64,000 nt of DNA from Lacihabitans sp. CS3-21 (lineage in GTDB: Bacteria > Bacteroidota > Bacteroidia > Cytophagales > Spirosomataceae): positions 96,483-160,482 of the forward strand of contig NZ_RJUD01000008.1 of NCBI RefSeq assembly GCF_024343675.1, read 5' to 3'. Both the position numbers and the translations under genes were made by a program. The notes under the pieces were generated by a model that saw only the letters and a list, made by a program, of their open reading frames with translations, had not been told where the DNA came from and ran no database searches. This document shows positions 53,191 to 62,259 of this stretch, piece after piece. Numbering within the stretch: position 1 is the first letter of the stretch; the number at the start of each line of letters is the position of its first letter.

Positions 53191-53874
53191 TCAAAGCCCC
53201 AAAACCCCTCGAATCTCCAAAAGCTTCTCCTCATACGAAGACCCCACAGGTATCTCCTTACCCAAGATCCAAACAGAATTGCGGCTAATTTTCTCGATTT
53301 TCGACAATGAAATAAGATAAGAACGATGAATTCTGACGAATTTATCGAAGGGCAGTTGGCCTAAAGCATCCGAAATACTCTGCCTCGAAAGCAGTTTTCG
53401 GTTATTCAGTACATAAGTCATGTAATTTCCTTCGGCTTCTATGTAATGGATTTCGTCGAGCAATACTTTCTCTTCCTCATAGCCAGTTTTCAAGAAAATA
53501 AAATCTAGCTCATATACTTTATTCATATCCAGGGCTTTATTGCAGGCTTTTGTAAATCTGGCCAAAGAGAAAGGCTTCAAAAGATAGTCGATGGCGTCGA
53601 GTTCAAAGCCTTTTACGGCATACTCCGAATAGGCCGTTGTAAAAATCACCATTGGGCATTTGGGCAGTATATTCACAAACTCAATCCCCGATATATCCGG
53701 CATATTGATATCCAAGAAAAGCAAGTCTATTTTATTGGTTTGCAGATAGGGTATCGCATCAAAACAGTTGGTAAAAGTAGCCTCCAAGCTCAAATAAGGC
53801 ACTTTTTCAGAGAGCATTTTCACCACCTCCAAAGCGTGTGGTTCGTCGTCGATGGCGATGGCTTTTAATATCAT
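53191..53874 (-). CDS. LytTR response regulator
   Basis: A 227-residue LytT/AlgR-type regulator. The receiver domain holds Asp9/Asp10 and the phospho-acceptor Asp55 in LLFLDINMPD, with the conserved Thr/Lys in FTTAYSEYAVKGFELDAIDYLLKPF. The C-terminal LytTR DNA-binding domain includes EVDEIHYIEAEGNYM-like LLDEIHYIEAEGNYMTYVL, KFVRIHRSYLIS and KEIPVGSSYEEKL. The ATG at 53874 gives a normal N-terminus (MILKAIAIDDEP); an upstream frame from 54024 translates a repeat. It is paired with the sensor kinase upstream and likely controls envelope or cell-surface genes. Confidence 0.93.
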   Translation of the reverse strand: MILKAIAIDDEPHALEVVKMLSEKVPYLSLEATFTNCFDAIPYLQTNKIDLLFLDINMPDISGIEFVNILPKCPMVIFTTAYSEYAVKGFELDAIDYLLKPFSLARFTKACNKALDMNKVYELDFIFLKTGYEEEKVLLDEIHYIEAEGNYMTYVLNNRKLLSRQSISDALGQLPFDKFVRIHRSYLISLSKIEKISRNSVWILGKEIPVGSSYEEKLLEIRGVLGL

Positions 53875-53889
53875 TCTTATTTTTTTTCT

Positions 53890-54014
53890 ACCACAGAGGT
53901 CACGGAGTTTTGCACAGAGGATCACAGAGTTTTTGATTCTCACGCCATTATCCAATACAAATATAAAAAAACTCCGTGTAACTCCGTGAATTTCAACTCT
54001 GTGTCCTCTGTGGT
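53890..54014. repeat. Long imperfect inverted repeat between sensor kinase and LytTR genes
   Basis: Arms of about 45 bases: ACCACAGAGG (53890-53899) matches CCTCTGTGGT (54005-54014), and the interiors share CACGGAG/CTCCGTG, CACAGAG/CTCTGTG blocks. It is intercistronic, so it could form a strong mRNA hairpin controlling LytTR expression or decay. Confidence 0.8.
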
Positions 54015-54028
54015 GAATTAACACCCCC

Positions 54029-55609
54029 TCAATACACCCCCAACACCAAGCTCACAAAATAATCATGATCCGTGGCCTGAATCTCCAGCTTATGGCGGTT
54101 CGGGTATATCAATTCCAAGCGTTTTTTTACGTTTTCTAGTCCTATGCCATGGCTTTGGTCGTCTAGCGTATCTTCGGTTTTTTGATGGATGCTGTTGTGC
54201 ACCTTAAAATACAGATGTTGGGCATCGTGCGTTAGCGTGATGTATATCCACGACGCCGACCTGAAACTGATGCCATGCTTAAAGGCATTCTCAATAAACG
54301 GATTGAGCAGCATCGGGGCAATAAAAATCTCACGGTCAGCATTTTGTATATTCACCTCTATCTTTATGTCCTGATTTTCGTCTATCCGCATACGTTGGAT
54401 ATCTATAAAATTGTTGAGGTACTCTATCTCCTTCACCAACGGTATGCGGTCTTGGTGGTTTTCGTGGAGCATAAACCGCATCATGTCGCCCAGTTTTTGT
54501 ATGCCGTCAGAGGTTTGGGCGGCGTTTTCTCTCAGCGAAACCGAATACAGCGTGTTCAAGGCATTAAACAAAAAGTGTGGATTGATCTGCGACCTCAGAT
54601 TGCCCAACTCGGCCGTTTTTTGGCTGATTTGCGTCTTGAGTTGCGTCTTTTCTTTCGTAAACACCTTCCTTAGAAAAGCCAACACCACGGCTGCAATAAT
54701 AAAAACCATAAACATCGTCACCATCCACTCGGCATGCCAGCCAAACGGCACCTGCTGAAACGAATGCCAACCAATAAACAGAATACAATACATGCCAAAC
54801 GTACCCACCAACAGCGTCAGCCCAAACTTCAGCAAGCCAGTCTTAAATTCCGACGATCGGTAATCTCGGTAATTGGGCAAAACCTCCAGATAGAAAAAAT
54901 TCTGAGCAAAAAATACCGTAAACGCTCCAATGGCCATCATCGAGAGTTCCTTTACGGCCCCATACCAATAATCCTTGCGGGGAAGGTTGGCAAAAAACGC
55001 CAGAAAAAGCAGCAAAACCACCATAGAGGCCACCAAAATATGACCAATAAAACCACCCTCCTGCTCCTCTTTGAGTTTGGCCTCCACGTAATAATACAGC
55101 TGAGCAAAAAGCTCATAAAACACCAAAACTATCACCACCGCTATGCTGTCGGTCAGCAAAAACAGCTTCCGAAACTCCGAAAACACCCTGAGGCCTACAA
55201 TCACCTCGGGGTCATTGGAACTCATGGCTCGATAATACAGCCTGAAATAATTATGCACAAAAACACTCCCCACCACCAACAGCACCGTCAGCACCGCATA
55301 CACCAGTGTACTCACCGACGACTCCGCCGCCCGCAGCTTCGGAAACAGCCCCACATGAAACACCGCCCACGCAGCAAAAAACAACACCCCCCCGCCAGCT
55401 ATCGGAAATATAGCGTTCCAAAAATGCGAGTAATGATCCAGCTCACGCCAAATCAGCCACATCACATTGCCCGGCACCCTGGGTTGCAGTCCATAAATAA
55501 AATTGTCAAAGCCATTGGCCTCCTGAAACAACCGCCTCACCACATAAATGGCGACACAAACAAAAACCAACAAAACCTCTAAGCGACGACCCTTTAAAAT
55601 TTTCTGCAT
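54029..55609 (-). CDS. LytS-type sensor histidine kinase
   Basis: A 526-residue membrane kinase of the His_kinase (PF06580) family. Seven to eight TM segments occupy residues about 12-310. The cytoplasmic part has a coiled linker and the H-box SQINPHFLFNALNTLYSV with the phospho-His, then MMRFMLHENHQDRIPLVKEIEYLNNFIDIQ, N-box MLLNPFIENAFKHG and G-box GIGLENVKKRLEL. It pairs with the LytTR regulator downstream. The DNA is markedly richer in C and G than nearby genes, with a strong C-run bias on the plus strand. The sensed signal is unknown. Confidence 0.92.
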   Translation of the reverse strand: MQKILKGRRLEVLLVFVCVAIYVVRRLFQEANGFDNFIYGLQPRVPGNVMWLIWRELDHYSHFWNAIFPIAGGGVLFFAAWAVFHVGLFPKLRAAESSVSTLVYAVLTVLLVVGSVFVHNYFRLYYRAMSSNDPEVIVGLRVFSEFRKLFLLTDSIAVVIVLVFYELFAQLYYYVEAKLKEEQEGGFIGHILVASMVVLLLFLAFFANLPRKDYWYGAVKELSMMAIGAFTVFFAQNFFYLEVLPNYRDYRSSEFKTGLLKFGLTLLVGTFGMYCILFIGWHSFQQVPFGWHAEWMVTMFMVFIIAAVVLAFLRKVFTKEKTQLKTQISQKTAELGNLRSQINPHFLFNALNTLYSVSLRENAAQTSDGIQKLGDMMRFMLHENHQDRIPLVKEIEYLNNFIDIQRMRIDENQDIKIEVNIQNADREIFIAPMLLNPFIENAFKHGISFRSASWIYITLTHDAQHLYFKVHNSIHQKTEDTLDDQSHGIGLENVKKRLELIYPNRHKLEIQATDHDYFVSLVLGVY

Positions 55610-56061
55610 AGCATTCTTCTATTTTTAATTTCTCCGCCAAGTGCCTAGGGCACAAAGAGCCTTTAGTTCTCTCTGTGTCCATAGCCGCCTAAGCTTTTTC
55701 ATAATTCTACCCAAAAGTAGGAATGGCACCCAAGCCAAATGAAAAAATGTTGTGAAAGCCACCAAAAAAGTGACCAAAAACCATAAACCTCAAACTTTGG
55801 GCAGCCACGCCGCCTACGTCAGGCGTGCCGGCAGAGCTACGCTCGCAATCTTTGCACTCCCGTGCTTGATTGTACTCCAACTTCTCGCGGCTTCGCCAGC
55901 TGCGGGGTATCCGTTACTATCCCTGCTGCGGGGATTGGTGGGTGAAGAAATATTCTGCTAAAATTTGTAGAAATATGAGGCTCAGATAACACCAGAACGC
56001 ATTGTTACTTATCGGATGTTGAAAAAAACATTTATTTTAATTAAATTTACTAAAAACAAAA
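55610..56061. other. Repeat-rich intergenic region between LytS gene and the NUDIX-helicase cassette
   Basis: About 452 bases. Next to the kinase is a CTCTGTG-type repeat remnant (about 55631-55690), then a GC-rich stretch at about 55800-55945 unlike the AT-rich cassette that follows. A short open frame at 55752-55961 appears to be a by-product. No terminator, RNA gene or clear promoter is evident, except the AT-rich TAAATTTA near 56042. Confidence 0.45.
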
Positions 56062-56307
56062 TTGGAACAAATACTAATAATACATTATAGATTTGCATGT
56101 TTTAGCATCGAACTTCTTAAAATCCGAAATGGTCAAAAGTTCTTTTATCTCTTTAATCGACAAGGTAAATACTTTTATATTTTCGATAATTTTAAAGACC
56201 TTTATTTATATTTAAACCGAGACATGCCGACGTGGATTTATAAAACAGAAGACGAATCAGTATTTGATTTTGAAATAGATTTATTATTGTCAAAAATTTA
56301 CACATGA
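56062..56307 (+). CDS. Small protein of unknown function, first gene of the cassette
   Basis: An 81-residue protein whose only plausible start is TTG at 56062; the frame is closed 22 bases upstream by TAA. It is rich in Tyr, Phe and Leu (FFYLFNRQGKYFYIFDNFKDLYLYL) and acidic at the end (DESVFDFEIDLLLSKI). I do not recognise a family. Its last four bases overlap the NUDIX start (ATGA), indicating translational coupling, so I treat it as a real third component of the cassette. Confidence 0.6.
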   Translation: MEQILIIHYRFACFSIELLKIRNGQKFFYLFNRQGKYFYIFDNFKDLYLYLNRDMPTWIYKTEDESVFDFEIDLLLSKIYT

Positions 56308-56684
56308 TAACCGTAGTTTGTGCCATAATAATTATGGAAAAAAAGATTTTTGCAGCCCAAAGAAGTCAAAAAATGACAATGCCATTAAAATGGGAGTTTC
56401 CCGGAGGAAAATTAGAGCAAAATGAAGATGAAATTTCTTGTATTAAAAGAGAAATTAAAGAAGAATTAGACATCGATATAATTATAGTAAAAAGATTAAT
56501 CCCAGTAATCCACAAATATTTAAATTTCGAAGTAAATTTAATTCCGTATGTTGCATATTATCAATCTGGAGATTTAAAGCTCAATGAACATATGGACTTT
56601 AAACTACTTAATATTAATGAATTAAACACCCTTGATTGGGCTGAAGCTGATATTCCAATATTAAAACAAATTATACACACGTAA
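56304..56684 (+). CDS. NUDIX hydrolase, MutT-like
   Basis: A 126-residue NUDIX-fold pyrophosphohydrolase. The Nudix box runs from Gly35 to Ile57 (GKLEQNE...REIKEELDI), with the metal-binding REIxEE in place but Asp56 instead of the usual Gly. WEFPGGKLE is the MutT/8-oxo-dGTPase-like pre-motif. It is expected to hydrolyse a modified or normal nucleoside triphosphate. It is encoded between the small protein (4-base overlap) and the helicase (start 3 bases after its stop). Confidence 0.9.
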   Translation: MITVVCAIIIMEKKIFAAQRSQKMTMPLKWEFPGGKLEQNEDEISCIKREIKEELDIDIIIVKRLIPVIHKYLNFEVNLIPYVAYYQSGDLKLNEHMDFKLLNINELNTLDWAEADIPILKQIIHT

Positions 56685-56686
56685 TT

Positions 56687-59600
56687 ATGCTAGAAGGGAT
56701 ATATGAAGAATTGGTAACAAAACTTGTAAATCATAAAATTGAAGAGCTCGATAAAGCTACTTTCCAAATAAAGAAAACAGATATTGATAAATCTGAAGCA
56801 GCACAAATTCTATCAAGTCATATAAGTAAATCAGTTAGACATGCATTAACTCTAATTAAAGGAGATGATATCCTTGATACCCAGATAGAAATTGCGAATA
56901 AAATAATTCAATTTTTGAAGGATGAATTTAAAAAAGAAGATTTTGAAGAAGATTTAATCGAAACTGAAGGAAAAATATTAAAAGCTGTTTTCTCGAAAAT
57001 CGACACCCATTTTTCGGATTTAGATTTACACTTAAAAGAAATTACTCCTTACACAAGATTAATTCATAGTGAACTATTTACAGGAGGCAACTCTGGAACA
57101 TCCCTTGAAAGCGAACTTAGAAAAGAAATTCTTTCTTCTAATAAAATAGAATTATTAGTATCCTTCATAAAATGGCAAGGAATTAGAATTTTGGAAAAGG
57201 AACTAATTGATTTCACAAAAAGAGGTGGCAAGTTAAGGGTAATAACAACAACCTACGTTGGTGCTACAGATTCAAAAGCAGTAGAATTTTTATCCTCTCT
57301 CGAAAACACTGAAATTAAAGTATCTTACAACACTGGAAATGAGAGGCTTCATGCAAAAGCATATTTATTTCTAAGAAATTCAGGGTTTCATACTGGTTAT
57401 ATAGGTTCTAGCAATTTTTCAAGATCTGCCTTAACTGATGGTTTAGAATGGAATCTAAAAATAACAACCAACGAGGTTAGCCATATAATAGATAAGTTTA
57501 GAAAGACTTTTGAATCATACTGGCAAAACCCTGAATTTGAAACCTTCAACAAAACCATCCATAGTGAAAAACTTAAATCAGCTTTAAAGCAAGGTAAATT
57601 TTCAAAAGAATATTCTAATTCTACGACCTTTTTTGATATAAAACCCTTTCCATATCAGAATGAAATATTGGAAAAACTAGAGGTTGAAAGGACTGTCCAC
57701 AATAGATATAATAATCTAATTGTAGCTGCAACTGGAACCGGAAAAACAGTAATTTCTGCATTTGATTATAAAAACTTTCAGTTAAAAAACAAATCCTCAA
57801 AATTACTTTTTATTGCACATCGTAAAGAGATTCTACAACAAGCAATGGCAACTTTTCAAGGCATTTTGAAAGATAATAATTTTGGTCAACTTTGGGTGGA
57901 TGGAATAGAGCCAACTAGTAATGAATATCTTTTTGCCTCAATACAAACATTAAATAGTAGAATTGGAAACCTTAATTTTAGACCTGAATATTACGATTTC
58001 ATCATTTTTGACGAAGCTCATCATACACCTGCAAATTCATATCGTCCAATTTTAAATTATTTTAAACCAAAAATACTTTTAGGACTAACAGCAACGCCTG
58101 AAAGAATGGATAATGAAGACATTCTAGAATATTTTTGTAATAAAATAGCTGCCGAAATCAGGTTACCAGAAGCTCTTAATAAAAAAATACTTTCTCCATT
58201 TCAATATTTTGGAATAACTGACAATATAGATTTATCAAACGTTAAATGGGATAAAGGAAAGTATTCTGTAAGTGAACTAAATAGCATTTACACAAAAAAC
58301 GACATAAGGATTAATCAGATAATCAATAGCTTAGATAAATATACATTAGACGTACATGACCTTAGAGCAATTGGTTTTTGTGTTTCTGTGGAGCATGCCG
58401 TTTTTATGGCGGAAAAGTTTAATTTAGCAGGGCTAAAATCGAGATATTTAACTAGCAAAAATAGCAATCAAAGAGATGAAATAAGGGAGGAATTCAAAAA
58501 AAAGGAATTCAATTATCTATTTGTTGTTGATATTTTTAACGAGGGAGTTGATATCCCAGAAATTGATACTGTATTATTCTTAAGACCAACAGAAAGTTTA
58601 ACGATTTTTCTGCAACAATTAGGTCGAGGGTTGAGATTGGCAGAAGGCAAAGACTGTTTAACTGTACTAGATTTTGTTGGCAATTCAAGACCAGAATATG
58701 ATTTTGAAAGCAAATTCAGAGCCTTAATAGGAAAAACAAAAACATCAGTTCAAAAAGAAATAGAGGATGGCTTCCCCCGTTTGCCATTGGGTTGTTCAAT
58801 TGTTCTTGAGAAAAAAGCGAAAGAGACTATTTTAGAAAACATAAAAAAAGCTACTTCTCTTAATATTAATCAGTTAATAAACAAAATCAGGAACTTCAAA
58901 TACCAAACAACACTTCATTTTTCATTAAAAAACTTTATTGATTTCAATGATATTACAATTGAAACTATTTATAAAAAAGATAGTTGGTCGAGGTTATGTA
59001 ACAAAGCTGGAATTATAGAAGATTTTAGTTCAAAAAATGAAAAAGAAATTTTTGGAGCAATTTCAAATAAATGGCTATCTACAAAATCCTTAAGCTATTT
59101 TAAATTTATTTTGAAACTTGCCAATATAAATTTTAAAATCACCATTTCTGATTTTTCAGAATCAGAAAGAATTATGCTTTTAATGTTACATTATGATATT
59201 TGGCAAAAACAAGGTGGCTTTAATTCATTAGAAGATAGTATTAAGGAAATTGGCAAAAACAGAGTCCTTGTAAATGAAATAATTGAAGTCCTTGAAATTT
59301 TAATTGATAAAATTGATTTCTTAGAATCCGATTTAGAATTACCTTATATTCAACCATTAAAATTACATTCAAGGTATACTAGAGATCAAATATTAGTTGC
59401 TTTCCAATTAAGCACATTCGAAAAAAAATCATCAAACAGAGAAGGTTGTGCCGAAAATAAAGAATTAAATTCAGAGGTATTATTTATTGATTTAATCAAA
59501 TCTGAGGAAGATTTTTCTCCAACAACAATGTACGAAGATTATGCTATAAGTGAAACCTTATTCCATTGGCAAAGTCAAAATGCCTCTAAACCAGAAATAG

Positions 59601-59827
59601 GTAAAGGTTTATCATATGTAACTCAAAGAGAAACAAATAAAAAAATATTACTATTCGTTCGGGAAAAAGCTAAGGATGAAAATGGGAATACAATGGGTTA
59701 TGTTTTTATTGGAGAAGGAAATATCAAAGATTACGAAGGATCAAAACCAATGAGCATAAAGTGGGAATTAAATGAACCCATGCCAAATAATCTCTGGAAA
59801 GATTCTGCTAAATTGTCAATTGGATAA
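56687..59827 (+). CDS. PLD nuclease-SF2 helicase-DUF3427 protein
   Basis: A 1046-residue multidomain protein. Order: helical N-terminal region (1-120); PLD-like nuclease (about 130-280) with the HxK motif at His222-Lys224 (LHAKAYLF), GSSN at 240-243 and conserved Glu254; SF2 helicase with Walker A Lys353 (AATGTGKT), DEAH at 442-445, TAT at 468-470, and motif VI QQLGRGLR at 643-650; then a C-terminal DUF3427-like domain (about 900-1040) with YVFIGEGN and KPMSIKWELNEPMP. Such helicase-nucleases are frequent in accessory loci. With the NUDIX and small gene it forms a compact cassette; a role in defence or DNA surveillance is inferred. Very AT-rich. Confidence 0.92.
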   Translation: MLEGIYEELVTKLVNHKIEELDKATFQIKKTDIDKSEAAQILSSHISKSVRHALTLIKGDDILDTQIEIANKIIQFLKDEFKKEDFEEDLIETEGKILKAVFSKIDTHFSDLDLHLKEITPYTRLIHSELFTGGNSGTSLESELRKEILSSNKIELLVSFIKWQGIRILEKELIDFTKRGGKLRVITTTYVGATDSKAVEFLSSLENTEIKVSYNTGNERLHAKAYLFLRNSGFHTGYIGSSNFSRSALTDGLEWNLKITTNEVSHIIDKFRKTFESYWQNPEFETFNKTIHSEKLKSALKQGKFSKEYSNSTTFFDIKPFPYQNEILEKLEVERTVHNRYNNLIVAATGTGKTVISAFDYKNFQLKNKSSKLLFIAHRKEILQQAMATFQGILKDNNFGQLWVDGIEPTSNEYLFASIQTLNSRIGNLNFRPEYYDFIIFDEAHHTPANSYRPILNYFKPKILLGLTATPERMDNEDILEYFCNKIAAEIRLPEALNKKILSPFQYFGITDNIDLSNVKWDKGKYSVSELNSIYTKNDIRINQIINSLDKYTLDVHDLRAIGFCVSVEHAVFMAEKFNLAGLKSRYLTSKNSNQRDEIREEFKKKEFNYLFVVDIFNEGVDIPEIDTVLFLRPTESLTIFLQQLGRGLRLAEGKDCLTVLDFVGNSRPEYDFESKFRALIGKTKTSVQKEIEDGFPRLPLGCSIVLEKKAKETILENIKKATSLNINQLINKIRNFKYQTTLHFSLKNFIDFNDITIETIYKKDSWSRLCNKAGIIEDFSSKNEKEIFGAISNKWLSTKSLSYFKFILKLANINFKITISDFSESERIMLLMLHYDIWQKQGGFNSLEDSIKEIGKNRVLVNEIIEVLEILIDKIDFLESDLELPYIQPLKLHSRYTRDQILVAFQLSTFEKKSSNREGCAENKELNSEVLFIDLIKSEEDFSPTTMYEDYAISETLFHWQSQNASKPEIGKGLSYVTQRETNKKILLFVREKAKDENGNTMGYVFIGEGNIKDYEGSKPMSIKWELNEPMPNNLWKDSAKLSIG

Positions 59828-60097
59828 AATTTCAATTAATTCCGACTCATACCACCCAATACTCCCCACAACCCATCATCAAAAAAGCAATTCTTTCAAA
59901 GCTTATCTGTGGTGGATTATGAAACTTTACTGTCTCTAAAAGATTACCCAATTCCCATTTCCCAAATTTTGCTATTTTTCAGTAGCACGCACCTTGCCTC
60001 TTTCAATAAATTCTCTCCACCACCAAATAAATTCCTCCAGCCAAAACCCATATCTGTCAGATTTTTAGCTTATTTTCGAGCCCTTTATTCGCTAAAG

Positions 60098-62203
60098 ATG
60101 AAAAATATACTAAAATTACTCCTTACCCTGGGTTTGTTTTCTTTTGGACATGTTTCTGCTCAAAATTATGTGTCTGTTCAAACCCAAACGGTGCTGCCTG
60201 CGGTGGCTGATTTCAAACAACAGGTAAGCAAAGAAATTCTTTCGCCGCCCGAGTTAAAAATTGAAAATAAGCGGCTTAAAGACAAAATGATTATGCCGTC
60301 TTATGATGCCCCAATAGACAGTGTGAGGTTATTTAAAGGCCAAGCCAAAATATCGCTTCCTCAAGTAGCAGTGGCTCCTCCGGCTCCATCTGTGGGTTTT
60401 GTGGGTTTGATTGACAACAACACTAGTATACCACCAGACGTAAACGGTGCTGTTGGGCCAAATCATGTGATGACCACCCTTAACACCGAGATAAAAATAC
60501 AGAACAAAACGGGAGGTGCGGTGAGTACTATTACTGATAATGGTTTTTGGACTATTGAAGAAACTGTCAGCGTTTATGATCCCAAAATTTTATATGACCC
60601 TTTTACACAGCGGTATTATTTTATAGATTTAGATGGTTCTTCATCTGCAGCTACTAATATTCTTTTTGGGGTATCCCAAACCAACGATCCTACTGGTGCT
60701 TGGAATCAATATAAATTTAAAACCAACAATGGAGACCCTGGCATTTGGTTTGACTTCCCTAGTGTGGGTTATAACAAAGATTGGATAGTAGTATCAGGAA
60801 ATATGTTTGGCGATGCACCTTCCTATACCTTCAATAAAGTAAAATTGTTTGTAATCAAAAAAAGTGACGTTTTGGCGGGCATTGCAACTACGCCTACAGA
60901 GATTTCAGTAACGCCAGGCTTTACTATTTCGCCAGCTGTAGTAGCAGACAATACAACCACTACTATTCCTTTAATTTGTACTTGGAACAACACTACTGGT
61001 CAGTATAAAGTTTTTCAAATATCAGGTGTGCCACCAGCAGTACCAACGCTTTCTGATGTAGGGTTTCCTAGTGTAGGAGCTGGCAATAGTTGGTCAGAAT
61101 ATACGCCTAGTTATAATCAAGCTCCGCAATTGGAAATGACAGACGAATTTAATGGAATGGATGACGGTGACCATAGAATGTCAAACGCAGTGCTGAAAGG
61201 AGGGAAATTGTGGGCCGTACATAATAGTTGGAGTATTAGTTCGGGTATATTTAGGGGAGTAGTGCGTTGGTTATCAATAAACCCCACTACAGCTGCCATC
61301 AATGAGTGGGGTAAAATAGAAGATACTGGTATAACAAACATGGGTAATTTTAGTGTGCCCACAAATAGCTTTTCTTATCCTAGCATTGCCGTGAATAATA
61401 ATGAAGATGTAATGATAGGCTTCGGGCATCATTCGCCTACTATTTATGGAACTGCATCTTATGTTTTACGTAAAAATGGCGATGCCAGTTTCAGCTCAGT
61501 ATACCAATATAAAAACGGCACCAACAAATATTATAAAACTTATAGTGGCTCAGCAAACAGATGGGGAGACTACACCATGACCATGGTAGACCCGAGCAAT
61601 GGGTCTGATTTTTGGGTAATTGGCGAATATGCAGACACACCTACCGATAGCGACAAATGGGCCACTTATTGGGCTAAAATAATACCGAATGTGGTGTTGC
61701 CTAGCATAACGTTGGGCAGTATGCCTTCTTTAAATTTATGTGCCAACAAAGCTTATGCTGTTCCGTTTTCGATTACAGGAAGCTTTAATGCAGGCAATGA
61801 ATTCAGAACACAAATATCCAATGACCTAGGTTCTTTTGGTAGTCCGTTGCAGCTGGGAGCCTTAAGTTCTGTTTCGGCAGGAAACATCTCGAGTACGGTG
61901 CCCAATACCCTTAGCCCAGGCGGAACAGGGTATGTGTTGCGGATAGTATCCACCAACCCAGTAAGCACAAGTACGAATACGGTCAATGTGACCGTTATAC
62001 CGCAAACGAGGGAAATCAATAGCTCCACCGTTGCTCCTTTTGAGGCCACAGAATACATCAACAACAGTGGCTCATTAAACCTAACTGGCACGAGGGAATT
62101 TAAGGCAGGAAAAGCTATCACTTTAACGCCTACGATGGGAAACAGCATAACTATTCCTCAGAATTCGGTATTTACGGCCAGAATAGTTACCTGTCCTTAT
62201 TGA
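60098..62203 (+). CDS. Secreted surface protein with beta-rich repeats
   Basis: A 701-residue protein. Signal peptide MKNILKLLLTLGLFSFGHVSAQ. The N-terminal half (about 100-480) resembles a propeller- or sialidase-like region rich in Trp/Gly/Asp (GPNHVMTTLNTEIKIQNK, YDPFTQRYYFIDLDG, GNPGIWFDFPSVGYNKDWI-like GDPGIWFDFPSVGYNKDWI). The C-terminal ~50 residues (ATEYINNSGSLNLTGTREF, AGKAITLTPTMGNSITIPQN, SVFTARIVTCPY) match the 3-coathanger-stack type tail of Bacteroidota secreted proteins. I start it at the ATG at 60098, where a real signal peptide begins. Function and binding partner are unknown. Confidence 0.78.
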   Translation: MKNILKLLLTLGLFSFGHVSAQNYVSVQTQTVLPAVADFKQQVSKEILSPPELKIENKRLKDKMIMPSYDAPIDSVRLFKGQAKISLPQVAVAPPAPSVGFVGLIDNNTSIPPDVNGAVGPNHVMTTLNTEIKIQNKTGGAVSTITDNGFWTIEETVSVYDPKILYDPFTQRYYFIDLDGSSSAATNILFGVSQTNDPTGAWNQYKFKTNNGDPGIWFDFPSVGYNKDWIVVSGNMFGDAPSYTFNKVKLFVIKKSDVLAGIATTPTEISVTPGFTISPAVVADNTTTTIPLICTWNNTTGQYKVFQISGVPPAVPTLSDVGFPSVGAGNSWSEYTPSYNQAPQLEMTDEFNGMDDGDHRMSNAVLKGGKLWAVHNSWSISSGIFRGVVRWLSINPTTAAINEWGKIEDTGITNMGNFSVPTNSFSYPSIAVNNNEDVMIGFGHHSPTIYGTASYVLRKNGDASFSSVYQYKNGTNKYYKTYSGSANRWGDYTMTMVDPSNGSDFWVIGEYADTPTDSDKWATYWAKIIPNVVLPSITLGSMPSLNLCANKAYAVPFSITGSFNAGNEFRTQISNDLGSFGSPLQLGALSSVSAGNISSTVPNTLSPGGTGYVLRIVSTNPVSTSTNTVNVTVIPQTREINSSTVAPFEATEYINNSGSLNLTGTREFKAGKAITLTPTMGNSITIPQNSVFTARIVTCPY

Positions 62204-62259
62204 TAACAACCATTTATATTAATATTGAATCTTAATCGTATAAACAATTAAATATCGCC

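Noticed and set aside
53875..54024. Extended N-terminus for the LytTR regulator
   Set aside because: The upstream frame translates the inverted repeat; a normal receiver domain starts at 53874.
54734..55582. Long plus-strand open frame opposite the LytS-type kinase
   Set aside because: It is an antisense frame caused by the GC-rich codon usage of the kinase; very Gln/His/Lys-rich without domain features.
55752..55961. Open frame in the GC-rich intergenic region
   Set aside because: Composition is repeat-like, it has no recognisable domains, and its reading frame is interrupted by the boundary of the cassette.
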